Source: Herbiconiux sp. VKM Ac-1786
GTDB lineage: Bacteria; Actinomycetota; Actinomycetes; Actinomycetales; Microbacteriaceae
DNA: 64,000 nt
NCBI RefSeq assembly: GCF_015350805.1
Contig: NZ_JADKSG010000002.1
Coordinates: 806,001-870,000, forward strand
Reading direction: 5' to 3'
The position numbers and the translations under genes were made by a program. Each line of letters begins with the position of its first letter. The stretch's first letter is position 1. Shown piece after piece: positions 56,999 through 64,000 of this stretch. Below the pieces are notes generated by a model, which saw nothing but the letters and a program-made list of their open reading frames with translations, was not told where the DNA came from and did no database searches.

Positions 56999-58324
56999 AT
57001 GAGCGATTCCGCAGCGAACTGGAAGTTCGAGACCAAGCAGATCCACACCGGCGCGCAGCCCGACCCGACGACGAATGCCCGGGCGACGCCGATCTACCAG
57101 ACCACCTCGTACGTCTTCAACGACGCCGACCACGCGAAGAACCTGTTCGCGCTCGCCGAGTTCGGCAACATCTACACGCGCATCCACAACCCCACGCAGG
57201 ACGTGGTGGAGCAGCGGGTCGCCGCCCTCGAGGGCGGCACCGCGGCGCTGCTCGTGGCCTCGGGCCAGGCGGCCGAGACCTTCGCCGTGCTGAACATCGC
57301 GCAGGCGGGCGACCACATCGTCTCGTCGTCGTCGATCTACGGCGGCACCTACAACCTCTTCAAGTACACGCTCGCGAAGCTCGGCATCGAGACCACCTTC
57401 GTCGAGGACCAGGACGACGCCGAGGAGTGGCGCCGCGCCGTGCGCCCGAACACGAAGCTGTTCTTCGCGGAGACCATCGGCAACCCGAAGATCAACATCC
57501 TCGACATCGAGCTCGTCTCGACCGTCGCCCACGAGAGCGGCGTGCCGCTGATCGTCGACAACACGATCGCCACCCCGTACCTCATCCGCCCGTTCGAGCA
57601 CGGTGCCGACATCGTCGTGCACTCGGCCACGAAGTTCCTCGGCGGCCACGGCACGGTGATCGGCGGCATCATCGTCGACGGCGGCCGCTTCGAATGGTCG
57701 AAGAACACCGAGAAGTTCCCGGGGCTGACCGAGCCCGACCCCTCCTACCACGGCGTCAGCTACACGGGAGCGCTCGGCGACCCGATCGCGTACATCATCA
57801 AGGCGCGCGTGCAGCTGCTCCGCGACCTCGGCGCCTCGATCGCGCCGGCCAGCGCCTGGCAGCTGATCCAGGGCATCGAGACGCTGTCGCTGCGTATCGA
57901 GCGGCATGTGCAGAACGCCCAGGAGATCGCGGAGTGGCTCGACGCCCACCCCGACGTCGCCACGGTCTACTACGCCGGCCTGCCCTCGAGCCCCTGGTAC
58001 GCCGCCGCCAACCGGTACGCCCCGAAGGGCGTCGGCGCGGTGCTCAGCTTCGAGCTGAAGGGCGGCGTCGACGCCGGCGCCCGCTTCGTGGAGAGCCTGT
58101 CGCTGTTCAGCCACCTGGCGAACATCGGCGACGTGCGCTCGCTCGTCATCCACCCGGCCTCGACGACGCACTCGCAGCTCACGCCCGAGCAGCAGCTGAC
58201 CGCCGGTGTCACCCCCGGCCTCGTGCGGCTCTCGGTGGGCCTGGAGAACATCGACGACCTGAAGGCCGACCTCGAGTCGGGCCTCGAGGCCGCCCGACAG
58301 GTGGTCGCGGCCAACGCCGTCTGA
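56999..58324 (+). CDS. metY: O-acetylhomoserine sulfhydrylase
   Basis: A PLP enzyme making homocysteine from O-acetylhomoserine and sulfide. 441 residues, Cys/Met-metabolism PLP family. The lysine binding PLP is in VVHSATKFLGGHGT, and the segments PIYQTTSYVF, YTRIHNPTQDVVEQRVAALE and SSSSIYGGTYNLF are typical of the OAH sulfhydrylase branch (longer than cystathionine synthases of about 390). Followed by metX, which supplies its substrate, with a strong hairpin between them. Confidence 0.96.
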   Translation: MSDSAANWKFETKQIHTGAQPDPTTNARATPIYQTTSYVFNDADHAKNLFALAEFGNIYTRIHNPTQDVVEQRVAALEGGTAALLVASGQAAETFAVLNIAQAGDHIVSSSSIYGGTYNLFKYTLAKLGIETTFVEDQDDAEEWRRAVRPNTKLFFAETIGNPKINILDIELVSTVAHESGVPLIVDNTIATPYLIRPFEHGADIVVHSATKFLGGHGTVIGGIIVDGGRFEWSKNTEKFPGLTEPDPSYHGVSYTGALGDPIAYIIKARVQLLRDLGASIAPASAWQLIQGIETLSLRIERHVQNAQEIAEWLDAHPDVATVYYAGLPSSPWYAAANRYAPKGVGAVLSFELKGGVDAGARFVESLSLFSHLANIGDVRSLVIHPASTTHSQLTPEQQLTAGVTPGLVRLSVGLENIDDLKADLESGLEAARQVVAANAV

Positions 58325-58336
58325 CCGTGACGTCCC

Positions 58337-58381
58337 GACGGGGGCCCGGTGCGTGTAACAATCGCGCACCGGGCCCCCGTC
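58337..58381 (+). terminator. Perfect 17-bp hairpin between metY and metX
   Basis: Arms 58337-58353 and 58365-58381 pair at all 17 positions around an 11-base AT-containing loop. It should end metY transcripts. metX, starting 21 bases later, would then need its own promoter; CAGAAT at about 58386-58391 is the only -10-like sequence seen. Confidence 0.8.
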
Positions 58382-58402
58382 TCGTGCAGAATCGACAGCG
58401 AC

Positions 58403-59608
58403 ATGGACTGGCAGACGAACGAGGACACGGTTCCGAGCGGCTTCGTCACCGACGCCCAGATCCGCTCGGTGCTCGGCAAGCCACCGGCGTCGGGAGCGTG
58501 GCGGGTCGGCGACCCGGTCGGCCGGCGCTCCTTCGCCGCGATCGGCGACGTCGTCTTCGAGACCGGCGAGACCGTGCCGAACGTGCAGATCGCGTATCAG
58601 AGCTACGGCACGCTGTCGCCCGCCCGCGACAACGCGGTGCTCGTGCTGCACGCCCTGACGGGTGACAGCAACCTGAACCATCCGGCCGAGCCCGGGCATC
58701 CGACCGACGGCTGGTGGCCGGGGCTCGTGGGGCCGGGCCTGCCGATCGACACCGACCGGTGGTTCGTGATCGCCCCGAACATGCTCGGCGGCTGCCAGGG
58801 CTCGACCGGGCCGTCGTCGGTGGCGCCCGACGGGGCCGAGTGGGGCGCCCGGTTCCCGTTCACCACGATCGTCGACCAGGTGCGGGCGCAGCACGCGCTG
58901 TCGGAGGTGCTCGGCATCGAGCGCTGGGCGGCCGTCGTCGGCGGCTCGATGGGCGGGATGCAGGTGCTCGAGTGGGCGGTGCGCTACCCCGAGGCGATGG
59001 CGCGGATCGCCGTGATCGCGGCGCCGGCGTTCAGCTCGGCCGACCAGATCGGGCTGAACTCGGTGCAGGTGCAGGCCATCCGCGCCGACCCGGCCTTCAA
59101 CGGCGGCGACTACTACGATGCCCCCGACGGGGAGGGGCCGCACCACGGGCTCGCGCTCGCCCGGCGGATGGCGCTGCTGAACTACCGCAGCCCCGACGAA
59201 CTGAACGACCGCTTCCGGCGCAGCTGGCAGAGCGGGCTCGACCCGCTCGGGGGCGGCGGCCGGTTCGCCGTGGAGTCCTACCTCGACTTCCACGGCAACA
59301 AGTTCACCCGCCGCTTCGACGCCAACAGCTACATCACGTTGGTGGAGGCGATGAACTCGCACGACCTCGCCCGCGGCCGCACCGGGGTGCAGGCCGCCCT
59401 CGAGTCGGTGCGGGCGACGGCGCTCGTGGTCGGCATCGACAGCGACCGGCTGTTCCCCGTCGCCGATCAGGAGCTGATCGCCCGGCACCTGCCGAACACG
59501 CTCGACGGCGACCGGCCCGTGGTGATCGAGTCGAAGTTCGGCCACGACGGGTTCCTGATCGAGTTCGACGTGGTCGGGCGCGAGATCGCCAGACTGCTTC
59601 GGGAATGA
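58403..59608 (+). CDS. metX: Homoserine O-acetyltransferase
   Basis: Acetylates homoserine with acetyl-CoA, first step to methionine. 401 residues from the ATG at 58403; an earlier in-frame start lies in the hairpin. Alpha/beta hydrolase fold: nucleophile Ser182 in VVGGSMGGMQVLE, Asp in GIDSDRLFPVADQ, His in GHDGFLIEFD. NMLGGCQGSTGPSS is family-specific. Acetyl rather than succinyl specificity fits the metX branch and the neighbouring OAH sulfhydrylase. Weak Shine-Dalgarno sequence. Confidence 0.96.
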   Translation: MDWQTNEDTVPSGFVTDAQIRSVLGKPPASGAWRVGDPVGRRSFAAIGDVVFETGETVPNVQIAYQSYGTLSPARDNAVLVLHALTGDSNLNHPAEPGHPTDGWWPGLVGPGLPIDTDRWFVIAPNMLGGCQGSTGPSSVAPDGAEWGARFPFTTIVDQVRAQHALSEVLGIERWAAVVGGSMGGMQVLEWAVRYPEAMARIAVIAAPAFSSADQIGLNSVQVQAIRADPAFNGGDYYDAPDGEGPHHGLALARRMALLNYRSPDELNDRFRRSWQSGLDPLGGGGRFAVESYLDFHGNKFTRRFDANSYITLVEAMNSHDLARGRTGVQAALESVRATALVVGIDSDRLFPVADQELIARHLPNTLDGDRPVVIESKFGHDGFLIEFDVVGREIARLLRE

Positions 59609-59612
59609 GAAA

Positions 59613-59640
59613 ACCGGGGGCCGCCTCAGCGACCCCCGGT
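59613..59640 (+). terminator. Terminator-like hairpin after metX
   Basis: ACCGGGGG (59613-59620) pairs with CCCCCGGT (59633-59640) around a 12-base loop, 4 bases after the metX stop, followed by a short T-containing run. Separates met genes from the signalling unit. Confidence 0.7.
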
Positions 59641-59720
59641 GCATTTCCCCCCGGAACTGCTTCCATGTTAGCGACAAGTGTCGACTTCGTGGCGACCCCA
59701 GTTGTGGGGAGGGCCGCCTG

Positions 59721-59726
59721 TACTAT
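59721..59726 (+). promoter_or_regulatory. -10 element of a probable leaderless promoter (signalling unit)
   Basis: TACTAT ends 7 bases before the GTG at 59734, with no Shine-Dalgarno sequence. No clear -35 lies upstream. Confidence 0.55.
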
Positions 59727-59733
59727 TCAGACT

Positions 59734-60897
59734 GTGCCCAGGACCGACCGTGAACGGCGAAAGCTCCTCACCCGGTCGGCGCGCGACCTCGGCATCCTGT
59801 TCACCGGAGCATCGCTCGGTTCGGTCGTCCTGGCCAACATGGACCGGCTCGAGCAGGTCGCCGTGCCGGTGGTGCTGTTCGTGCTCACCGGGCTCGGGTT
59901 CTACCTCGTCGGCAGCGCCCGATCCCTGCTCTGGCCGGGCATCGTCTACGGGCTGAGCCTCCTGACCCTCGCGAGCTTCGCCCTGCACGGCACCCTGATC
60001 TCCGACGTGGCGACCACGGGAGCGGTGACGTTCTTCGCGTCCACGGCCATCCCCACGCTCATCCTCACCGTCGCCACCACCCGGCGCCTGCTCTGGATCG
60101 TGGTGCCCGCCTACCTGCCCGTGCTCGCGATGACCACCGTCGTCACCTGGCCGACCGGGCGCACCGTCTTCGTGATCGCCTCGGTCGTCGCCGGCTGGGT
60201 GGCGCTGTTCATCACGGCGACCTGGCTGTCGGCCAGCCTCCGCCGCGCGTTCGGCGGCATGGCCCGGCTCGGCCGCGCCCACGCCGTGGAGCGGCAGGCC
60301 AGCGAGTTCGAGGCGCAGCGCCGCCGCAGCGCCCGGCTGCTGCACGACACCGTGCTCGCCACCCTGACCCTGCTGGCGCACTCGGGCATCGGCGTGCAGC
60401 CCGAGGCCCTGCGCAAGCAGGCCGGCGAGGATGCGCGGCTGCTGCGCCAGCTGCGCCTCGGCGGCACCCCGATGCCCCGCTCCTCGGGCGGCTACACGCT
60501 CGAGCACGTCGAGACGGGCGACCTCGGCCACACCCTCGAGTCGGTGAAGCAGCGCTTCGGGCGGATGGGGCTGCAGGTCGCCTGGCACGGCAGCGGCCAG
60601 ATCCTGCTGCCCTCGCACGTGCTCGACGCCTTCCTGCTCTCGCTGTCCGAGTGCCTCGAGAACGTGCGGCGGCACGCCCAGGTGGGCTCCGCCGACGTCA
60701 CGATCTCCGAGGACGACACCTCGGTGCGCGCGATGGTGACGGATGCGGGGGTCGGCTTCGACCTCGACACCGTCGACATCGAGCGTCTCGGCCTCGCCGA
60801 GTCCGTGATGGCGCGGGTGCGCGACGTCGGCGGCAAGGTGCGGCTGTTCTCCTCCCCCGGTGCGGGCACGACGGTGGTGCTGGAGGTGCCGAAGTGA
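59734..60897 (+). CDS. Sensor histidine kinase (NarL-partner type)
   Basis: 387 residues from a leaderless GTG. About five transmembrane helices (20-34, 43-60, 68-84, 97-135, 145-168) with short loops, so an intramembrane-type sensor. The DHp-like helix has RRRSARLLHDTVLATL with candidate phospho-His204; the HATPase region has ECLENVRRHAQ (N box, Asn310), TDAGVGFDL and PGAGTTVVLEVP. The HisKA_3 type pairs with LuxR-family regulators; one lies two genes downstream. The stimulus is unknown. Its stop overlaps the next gene (GTGA). Confidence 0.9.
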   Translation: MPRTDRERRKLLTRSARDLGILFTGASLGSVVLANMDRLEQVAVPVVLFVLTGLGFYLVGSARSLLWPGIVYGLSLLTLASFALHGTLISDVATTGAVTFFASTAIPTLILTVATTRRLLWIVVPAYLPVLAMTTVVTWPTGRTVFVIASVVAGWVALFITATWLSASLRRAFGGMARLGRAHAVERQASEFEAQRRRSARLLHDTVLATLTLLAHSGIGVQPEALRKQAGEDARLLRQLRLGGTPMPRSSGGYTLEHVETGDLGHTLESVKQRFGRMGLQVAWHGSGQILLPSHVLDAFLLSLSECLENVRRHAQVGSADVTISEDDTSVRAMVTDAGVGFDLDTVDIERLGLAESVMARVRDVGGKVRLFSSPGAGTTVVLEVPK

Positions 60898-62231
60898 CCG
60901 AGCGGCCGGCAGAGACCGAGCGGCCCGGCGAGACCGAGCGGCCCGAGCATCCGACCCCCGTCTCGTTCACCCCGGGAGCGGGCACCCGCAGCCGGATGCG
61001 CAGCGCCGACCCCGACGGCGCCCTGACCCAGCTGGTGCGGGCTCGGCGTCTCGGCCCCGACGCCGTCGACGCCGTGCGCCGGGGCATCGCCCGCGACTCC
61101 CGGCTCGGCATCGGCTACCTCGGCATCGGCGCCGTCATCATCGGCGCGCTGCTCGTGGTGCGCGGTCTCGTCTCGCTCAGCTGGACGATCGCCCGGAACG
61201 CCCTGCCCGGCCTCACCCTGACGGGCTGGGTGCTCGTGATCGCCGTGTTCGTGGCCGCCGTGGTCATCGCCCGGCGCACCCGCGGCAGCCTGCCCGACTG
61301 GGCCTGGACCGGGATGCTCGTGGCCGGCGCCCTGAGCGTGGTGCTCGACCACGTGGCGGTCTGGAACTCCCCCGACACCAACTACGTCTCCGTGCCCATC
61401 GCCGTGGGGGCCACCCTCCTCGCCTGCTCCACCTTCCGGCCGGTGAACCAGATGCTGATGGCCGCGATCGGGCTCACCGCACTGGAGCTCTCGGCGATCG
61501 TGATCGGCGCCCTGATCGACCCGCCCGGGCTCGTCTACACCGGGCAGCAGGTCTCGCTCGCAGTCGCCCCGCTGTTCGCCGGCGTCATCGTCGTGCGCTC
61601 CTTCGGTCGCCTGGTGCAGCGCGAGCTCGACCGCACCGTCGCCGAGAGCACGATCACCGCTCCCCGGTACGGCCTCGGCCTGCTCGCCTCGGCCGAGCTC
61701 GCCCGCCTCGACCTCGCCGCCGAGGAGCTGCTGCAGGACGTCGCGAGCGGCCGCACGACCCTGCCGCTGGACCGCTCGGAGGCGGCCACCGCATCCGGTC
61801 TCGCCACCGACCTGCGCCGCCTGCTCGTCGCGGGGCGCCGCGAGACCTGGCTGCACCACGCCGTCGCCGACTCCGAGTACCTCGCCTCGGCGGTGCGGCT
61901 CGTCGACCCCGACGGTCTCGCCGGCTACCTCGAGGCGCCGCAGCGCGACGGCCTGCTCTCGGCCATCTGGCTGATCGTCGACGGCTCGGGCCGCTGGGCC
62001 CCCACGATCGAGGTCGAGATCGGGCGGCCCGGCTCCCTCAGCGGGCCCGACGCTCTGGATAGGATGGTGCTCCCGATAGCCATGTCGGTCGGCGAGATCC
62101 CCCGGCGCCGCATCGACCCGGCTGTCTGGTCGGCCCTTTCCCGAGTCGGCCAGTACTCCGTCGACGGCCGCACCGGCCGCCTGCGGGTCAGTGTCGACGC
62201 CCATGTTGTCGTGCCGGACGCCTCGCGGTGA
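60894..62231 (+). CDS. Membrane protein of unknown function inside a two-component operon
   Basis: 445 residues. The N-terminal tail holds a short repeat (ERPAETERPGETERP); about six transmembrane helices lie at 74-92, 110-127, 137-153, 165-182, 187-208 and 215-235; then a cytosolic domain of about 200 residues with SAELARLDLAAEELLQDVAS and LLSAIWLIVDGSGRW. Length and order resemble a sensor kinase, but no phospho-His, N box or G box can be found, so it may be a degenerate kinase or a receptor for the kinase at 59734. Starts in a GTGA overlap with that kinase; 22 bases before the regulator. Confidence 0.83.
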   Translation: MTERPAETERPGETERPEHPTPVSFTPGAGTRSRMRSADPDGALTQLVRARRLGPDAVDAVRRGIARDSRLGIGYLGIGAVIIGALLVVRGLVSLSWTIARNALPGLTLTGWVLVIAVFVAAVVIARRTRGSLPDWAWTGMLVAGALSVVLDHVAVWNSPDTNYVSVPIAVGATLLACSTFRPVNQMLMAAIGLTALELSAIVIGALIDPPGLVYTGQQVSLAVAPLFAGVIVVRSFGRLVQRELDRTVAESTITAPRYGLGLLASAELARLDLAAEELLQDVASGRTTLPLDRSEAATASGLATDLRRLLVAGRRETWLHHAVADSEYLASAVRLVDPDGLAGYLEAPQRDGLLSAIWLIVDGSGRWAPTIEVEIGRPGSLSGPDALDRMVLPIAMSVGEIPRRRIDPAVWSALSRVGQYSVDGRTGRLRVSVDAHVVVPDASR

Positions 62232-62253
62232 GCCGGACAGAAGGAGACCTGTG

Positions 62254-62961
62254 GTGACGATCACACGCGAACCCATCCGACTGGCCATCGTCGACGACCA
62301 CCGGATGCTCCTCGGCGCCCTGACCGAATGGATCCGCGGCGCCGCCGACGACATCTCGATGGTCGCGGCCGTGACGACCTGGCCCGACCTGCTCACCCAC
62401 CCGGAGTTCCCCGTCGACGTCGTGCTGCTCGACCTCGACCTGAAGGACAACCTCCCGGTCTCGGTGAAGCTGCGGGCCCTGAAGTCGGCGGGCGTGAAGA
62501 CCGTGCTGATGAGCACCTACTCCGAGCCGGTGGTCGTGCGCGAGGCCATCGCGGCCGGCGCCCTCGGCTACCTCGTCAAGAGCGAGGAGGCCGACATGAT
62601 CGTCGAGGCAATCCGCGCCGCCTCGGCCGGCGACAGCTTCATCTCCACCGAGCTCGACCTGGCCCTCGCGGCCGACGACCTCGACTCCTCCCCGCGGCTC
62701 TCTGCCCAGGAGCGGCGGGTGATGGCGCTCTACGGCGGCGGCGAGCCCGTGAAGCAGGTCGCGAAGGCGCTCGACATCTCGGAGGAGACCGCGAAGTCCT
62801 ACCTCAAGCGCATCCGCGAGAAGTACCGCCTGGTCGGCATCGACGTCGGCACGAAGGTGGCGCTGCGGAAGCGCGCCATCCAGGACGGGCTGCTGCCCCG
62901 CGACGAGTACCTCGGCAACCAGAGCGCCGAGGACTTCGAGGACGACGTGCTGCCGAGCTAG
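62254..62961 (+). CDS. Response regulator, LuxR/NarL family
   Basis: 235 residues from the GTG at 62254; AAGGAG lies 7 bases upstream, and another GTG directly before it is also possible. Receiver domain: Asp14-Asp15, phospho-Asp60 in VVLLDLDL, Thr88 in LMSTYS, Lys109 in YLVKS. C-terminal LuxR helix-turn-helix: LSAQERRVMALYGGGEP then VKQVAKALDISEETAKSYLK. A 30-residue acidic tail (NQSAEDFEDDVLPS) extends past it. The kinase at 59734 is its obvious partner. The last 4 bases overlap the convergent gene. Confidence 0.92.
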   Translation: MTITREPIRLAIVDDHRMLLGALTEWIRGAADDISMVAAVTTWPDLLTHPEFPVDVVLLDLDLKDNLPVSVKLRALKSAGVKTVLMSTYSEPVVVREAIAAGALGYLVKSEEADMIVEAIRAASAGDSFISTELDLALAADDLDSSPRLSAQERRVMALYGGGEPVKQVAKALDISEETAKSYLKRIREKYRLVGIDVGTKVALRKRAIQDGLLPRDEYLGNQSAEDFEDDVLPS

Positions 62962-63281
62962 GTGCGGCGCTCGAGCGCCGCTTCCAGGCGCTCGACCTTG
63001 CCGGTCAGCTCACCCGAGTGCCCGGGCCGGATGTCGGCCTTCAGCACCAGCGAGACCCGCGAGCCGTAGGCGCCGACGGCCTCGGTCGCCCGCTTGACGA
63101 CGTCGAACACCTCGTCCCACTCGCCCTCGATGGTCGTGAACATCGAGTCGGTCGAGTTCGGCAGCCCGGATGCCCGCACCACCTCGACCGCGGCGGCGAC
63201 GGCGTCGTGCACGCTCGCCCCGTCGCCCTCACCCGCGGGGGAGGCCCCGCCCGACGGTGCCACCGAAAACGCCACGAGCAT
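62958..63281 (-). CDS. MTH1187/YkoF-type thiamine-binding-like protein
   Basis: 107 residues, the size of the single-domain MTH1187 (UPF0045) family. MLVAFSVAPSGG at the N-terminus and the NSTDSMFTTIEGEWDEVFDVVKRA segment are typical. Homologues form tetramers and the related YkoF binds thiamine; the role here is inferred by family. The gene starts 53 bases inside the 3' end of the upstream glycosyltransferase-like gene and ends overlapping the response regulator gene. Confidence 0.85.
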   Translation of the reverse strand: MLVAFSVAPSGGASPAGEGDGASVHDAVAAAVEVVRASGLPNSTDSMFTTIEGEWDEVFDVVKRATEAVGAYGSRVSLVLKADIRPGHSGELTGKVERLEAALERRT

Positions 63282-64000
63282 GCTGATCCGCCTTTCCCGA
63301 TCCGCGTCTACTCTGCCACAGCATGACCACCGCGATCACGAGCATCGTGATGCTCAGCAGGTTGCGCAGGGTGAGCACCGTGAGCATCACCGGGTCGAGC
63401 CCGAGGATGGCGTCGTACGCGATCGGGTAGATGACCTGGGTCAGCCCGGCCATCACGAAGGCGAGCACGGCCGGCCAGAAGAACCGGCGCCCCTGCGTGA
63501 CGAGGCCCAGGATGATCGGGGCCGACAGCCACACCATGAACTGGGGCGATCCGACCTTGTTGAACACGATCAGGGCCATCACCAGCGCGAGCGCGAGCGG
63601 CGGCAGCACGTGGGTCGCCGGAGCACCCTTCCGCACCACGTAGACGGCGAACAGCAGCACCGCGGCGACCGCGACCACGAGCAGCGGGGTCATCAGCATC
63701 GCCGCGACGTCGCTGCCCGGGCCGGTGACCTGGAAGGTGAGGATCTGCATGTCGTAGTAGACCTCGGAGCCACCACCCGCGTAGGCCGACCAGAGCCAGA
63801 ACACCGAGGTCGGCGCCTCGACCTGCATGCCCCGTCCGGTCTGCTCGGAGACGAAGCTGAAGGCGTTCAGTCCCGCCCCGAGCGCCAGCGCCCCGGCCAG
63901 CACCGCGACGAGGGTGACGGCCGCGGCGACGGCCGTGCGCATCCGTCGACGCAGCGTGATGACCACCGCGGCGATCATCGCGGCGGGCCAGACCTTCACC
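63229..64000 (-). CDS. GT87-like (DUF2029) membrane glycosyltransferase, 5' end beyond the window
   Basis: The C-terminal 256 or so residues of a polytopic membrane protein are visible; the frame is open to the last base. At least six helices; KVWPAAM at the visible start, VEAPTSVFWLWSAY and NKVGSPQFMVWLSAPIILGL are typical of polyprenol-phosphate-mannose-dependent mannosyltransferases (GT87). These act in synthesis of lipoglycans on the outer face of the membrane. Catalytic Asp residues lie in the missing N-terminal half. Its end overlaps the thiamine-binding-like gene by 53 bases. Confidence 0.82.
   Translation of the reverse strand, partial: VKVWPAAMIAAVVITLRRRMRTAVAAAVTLVAVLAGALALGAGLNAFSFVSEQTGRGMQVEAPTSVFWLWSAYAGGGSEVYYDMQILTFQVTGPGSDVAAMLMTPLLVVAVAAVLLFAVYVVRKGAPATHVLPPLALALVMALIVFNKVGSPQFMVWLSAPIILGLVTQGRRFFWPAVLAFVMAGLTQVIYPIAYDAILGLDPVMLTVLTLRNLLSITMLVIAVVMLWQSRRGSGKADQHARGVFGGTVGRGLPRG

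Noticed and set aside
56756-59677. A minus-strand open frame of 973 codons
   Set aside because: Antisense to metY and metX, which carry full catalytic motifs on the plus strand.

Overview
The window is high-GC, gene-dense chromosomal DNA from an actinobacterium. Gene order (argS - lysA - hom - thrC - thrB - rho - prfA - prmC - tsaC - wecA-like - atpIBEFHAGDC) and the long low-complexity N-termini of Rho and IF2 fit the order Micrococcales, most likely family Microbacteriaceae. The genus cannot be fixed from this sequence. There are no rRNA genes, CRISPR arrays, transposases or phage structural genes. One tRNA gene, tRNA-Arg(CCG), is present.

Layout. 1-3333 (minus): a truncated aldehyde dehydrogenase gene behind deoC (deoxyribose breakdown), then an MFS transporter gene. 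3320-6030 (minus): truB, two small membrane-protein genes and ribF, translationally coupled. 6087-9210 (plus): a three-gene island (kinase-like protein with a lost P-loop, mutY-type glycosylase, DUF222/HNH nuclease) that separates truB from the translation-factor cluster. 9366-16063 (minus): proS - nusA - ylxR/rnpM - infB - rbfA, with no rimP between proS and nusA. 16224-17507: an alkyltransferase-type repair protein and yaaA. 17601-29314 (minus): the F1Fo ATP synthase operon preceded by an AtpI-like protein, a WecA/MraY-family transferase, tsaC, a PLDc_N-type small membrane protein, prmC and prfA. 29314-39597 (minus): rho, thrB, thrC, hom, lysA (aspartate-family amino acid synthesis), an LmeA-like lipoprotein-type protein and argS. 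39637-43000: a transglutaminase-like protein, the tRNA, a secreted NlpC/P60 hydrolase and a class I amidotransferase. 43178-48984 (plus): a TPM-domain membrane protein and PspA (envelope stress), an arginase-family protein, a flavin disulfide reductase and a small HEXXH protein. 48994-53539 (minus): a stand-alone SIP domain under a likely iron-responsive operator, an amidase, a GNAT acetyltransferase, and a coupled phosphoribosyltransferase - S51-like peptidase - ung unit. 53598-62961: an MFS transporter, an SDR, an acyltransferase-3, metY and metX (homocysteine synthesis), then a three-gene signalling unit (histidine kinase, membrane protein with an unrecognised cytosolic domain, LuxR-type response regulator). 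62958-64000 (minus): an MTH1187-type thiamine-binding-like protein and the 3' part of a GT87-like membrane glycosyltransferase.

Regulation. Thirteen start codons have a TANNNT -10 hexamer ending 6-8 nt upstream and no usable Shine-Dalgarno sequence, which indicates widespread leaderless transcription. Within operons, GTGA/ATGA stop-start overlaps are common.

Most distinctive items: the Asn/Gln/Asp/Arg-rich prion-like insert in Rho and its C-rich leader; a duplicated 27-bp segment that doubles the thrB start site; a perfectly placed Shine-Dalgarno sequence in front of a CTG codon at atpB; the kinase / unknown membrane protein / regulator triad; and the iron-box-like palindrome over the SIP gene promoter.
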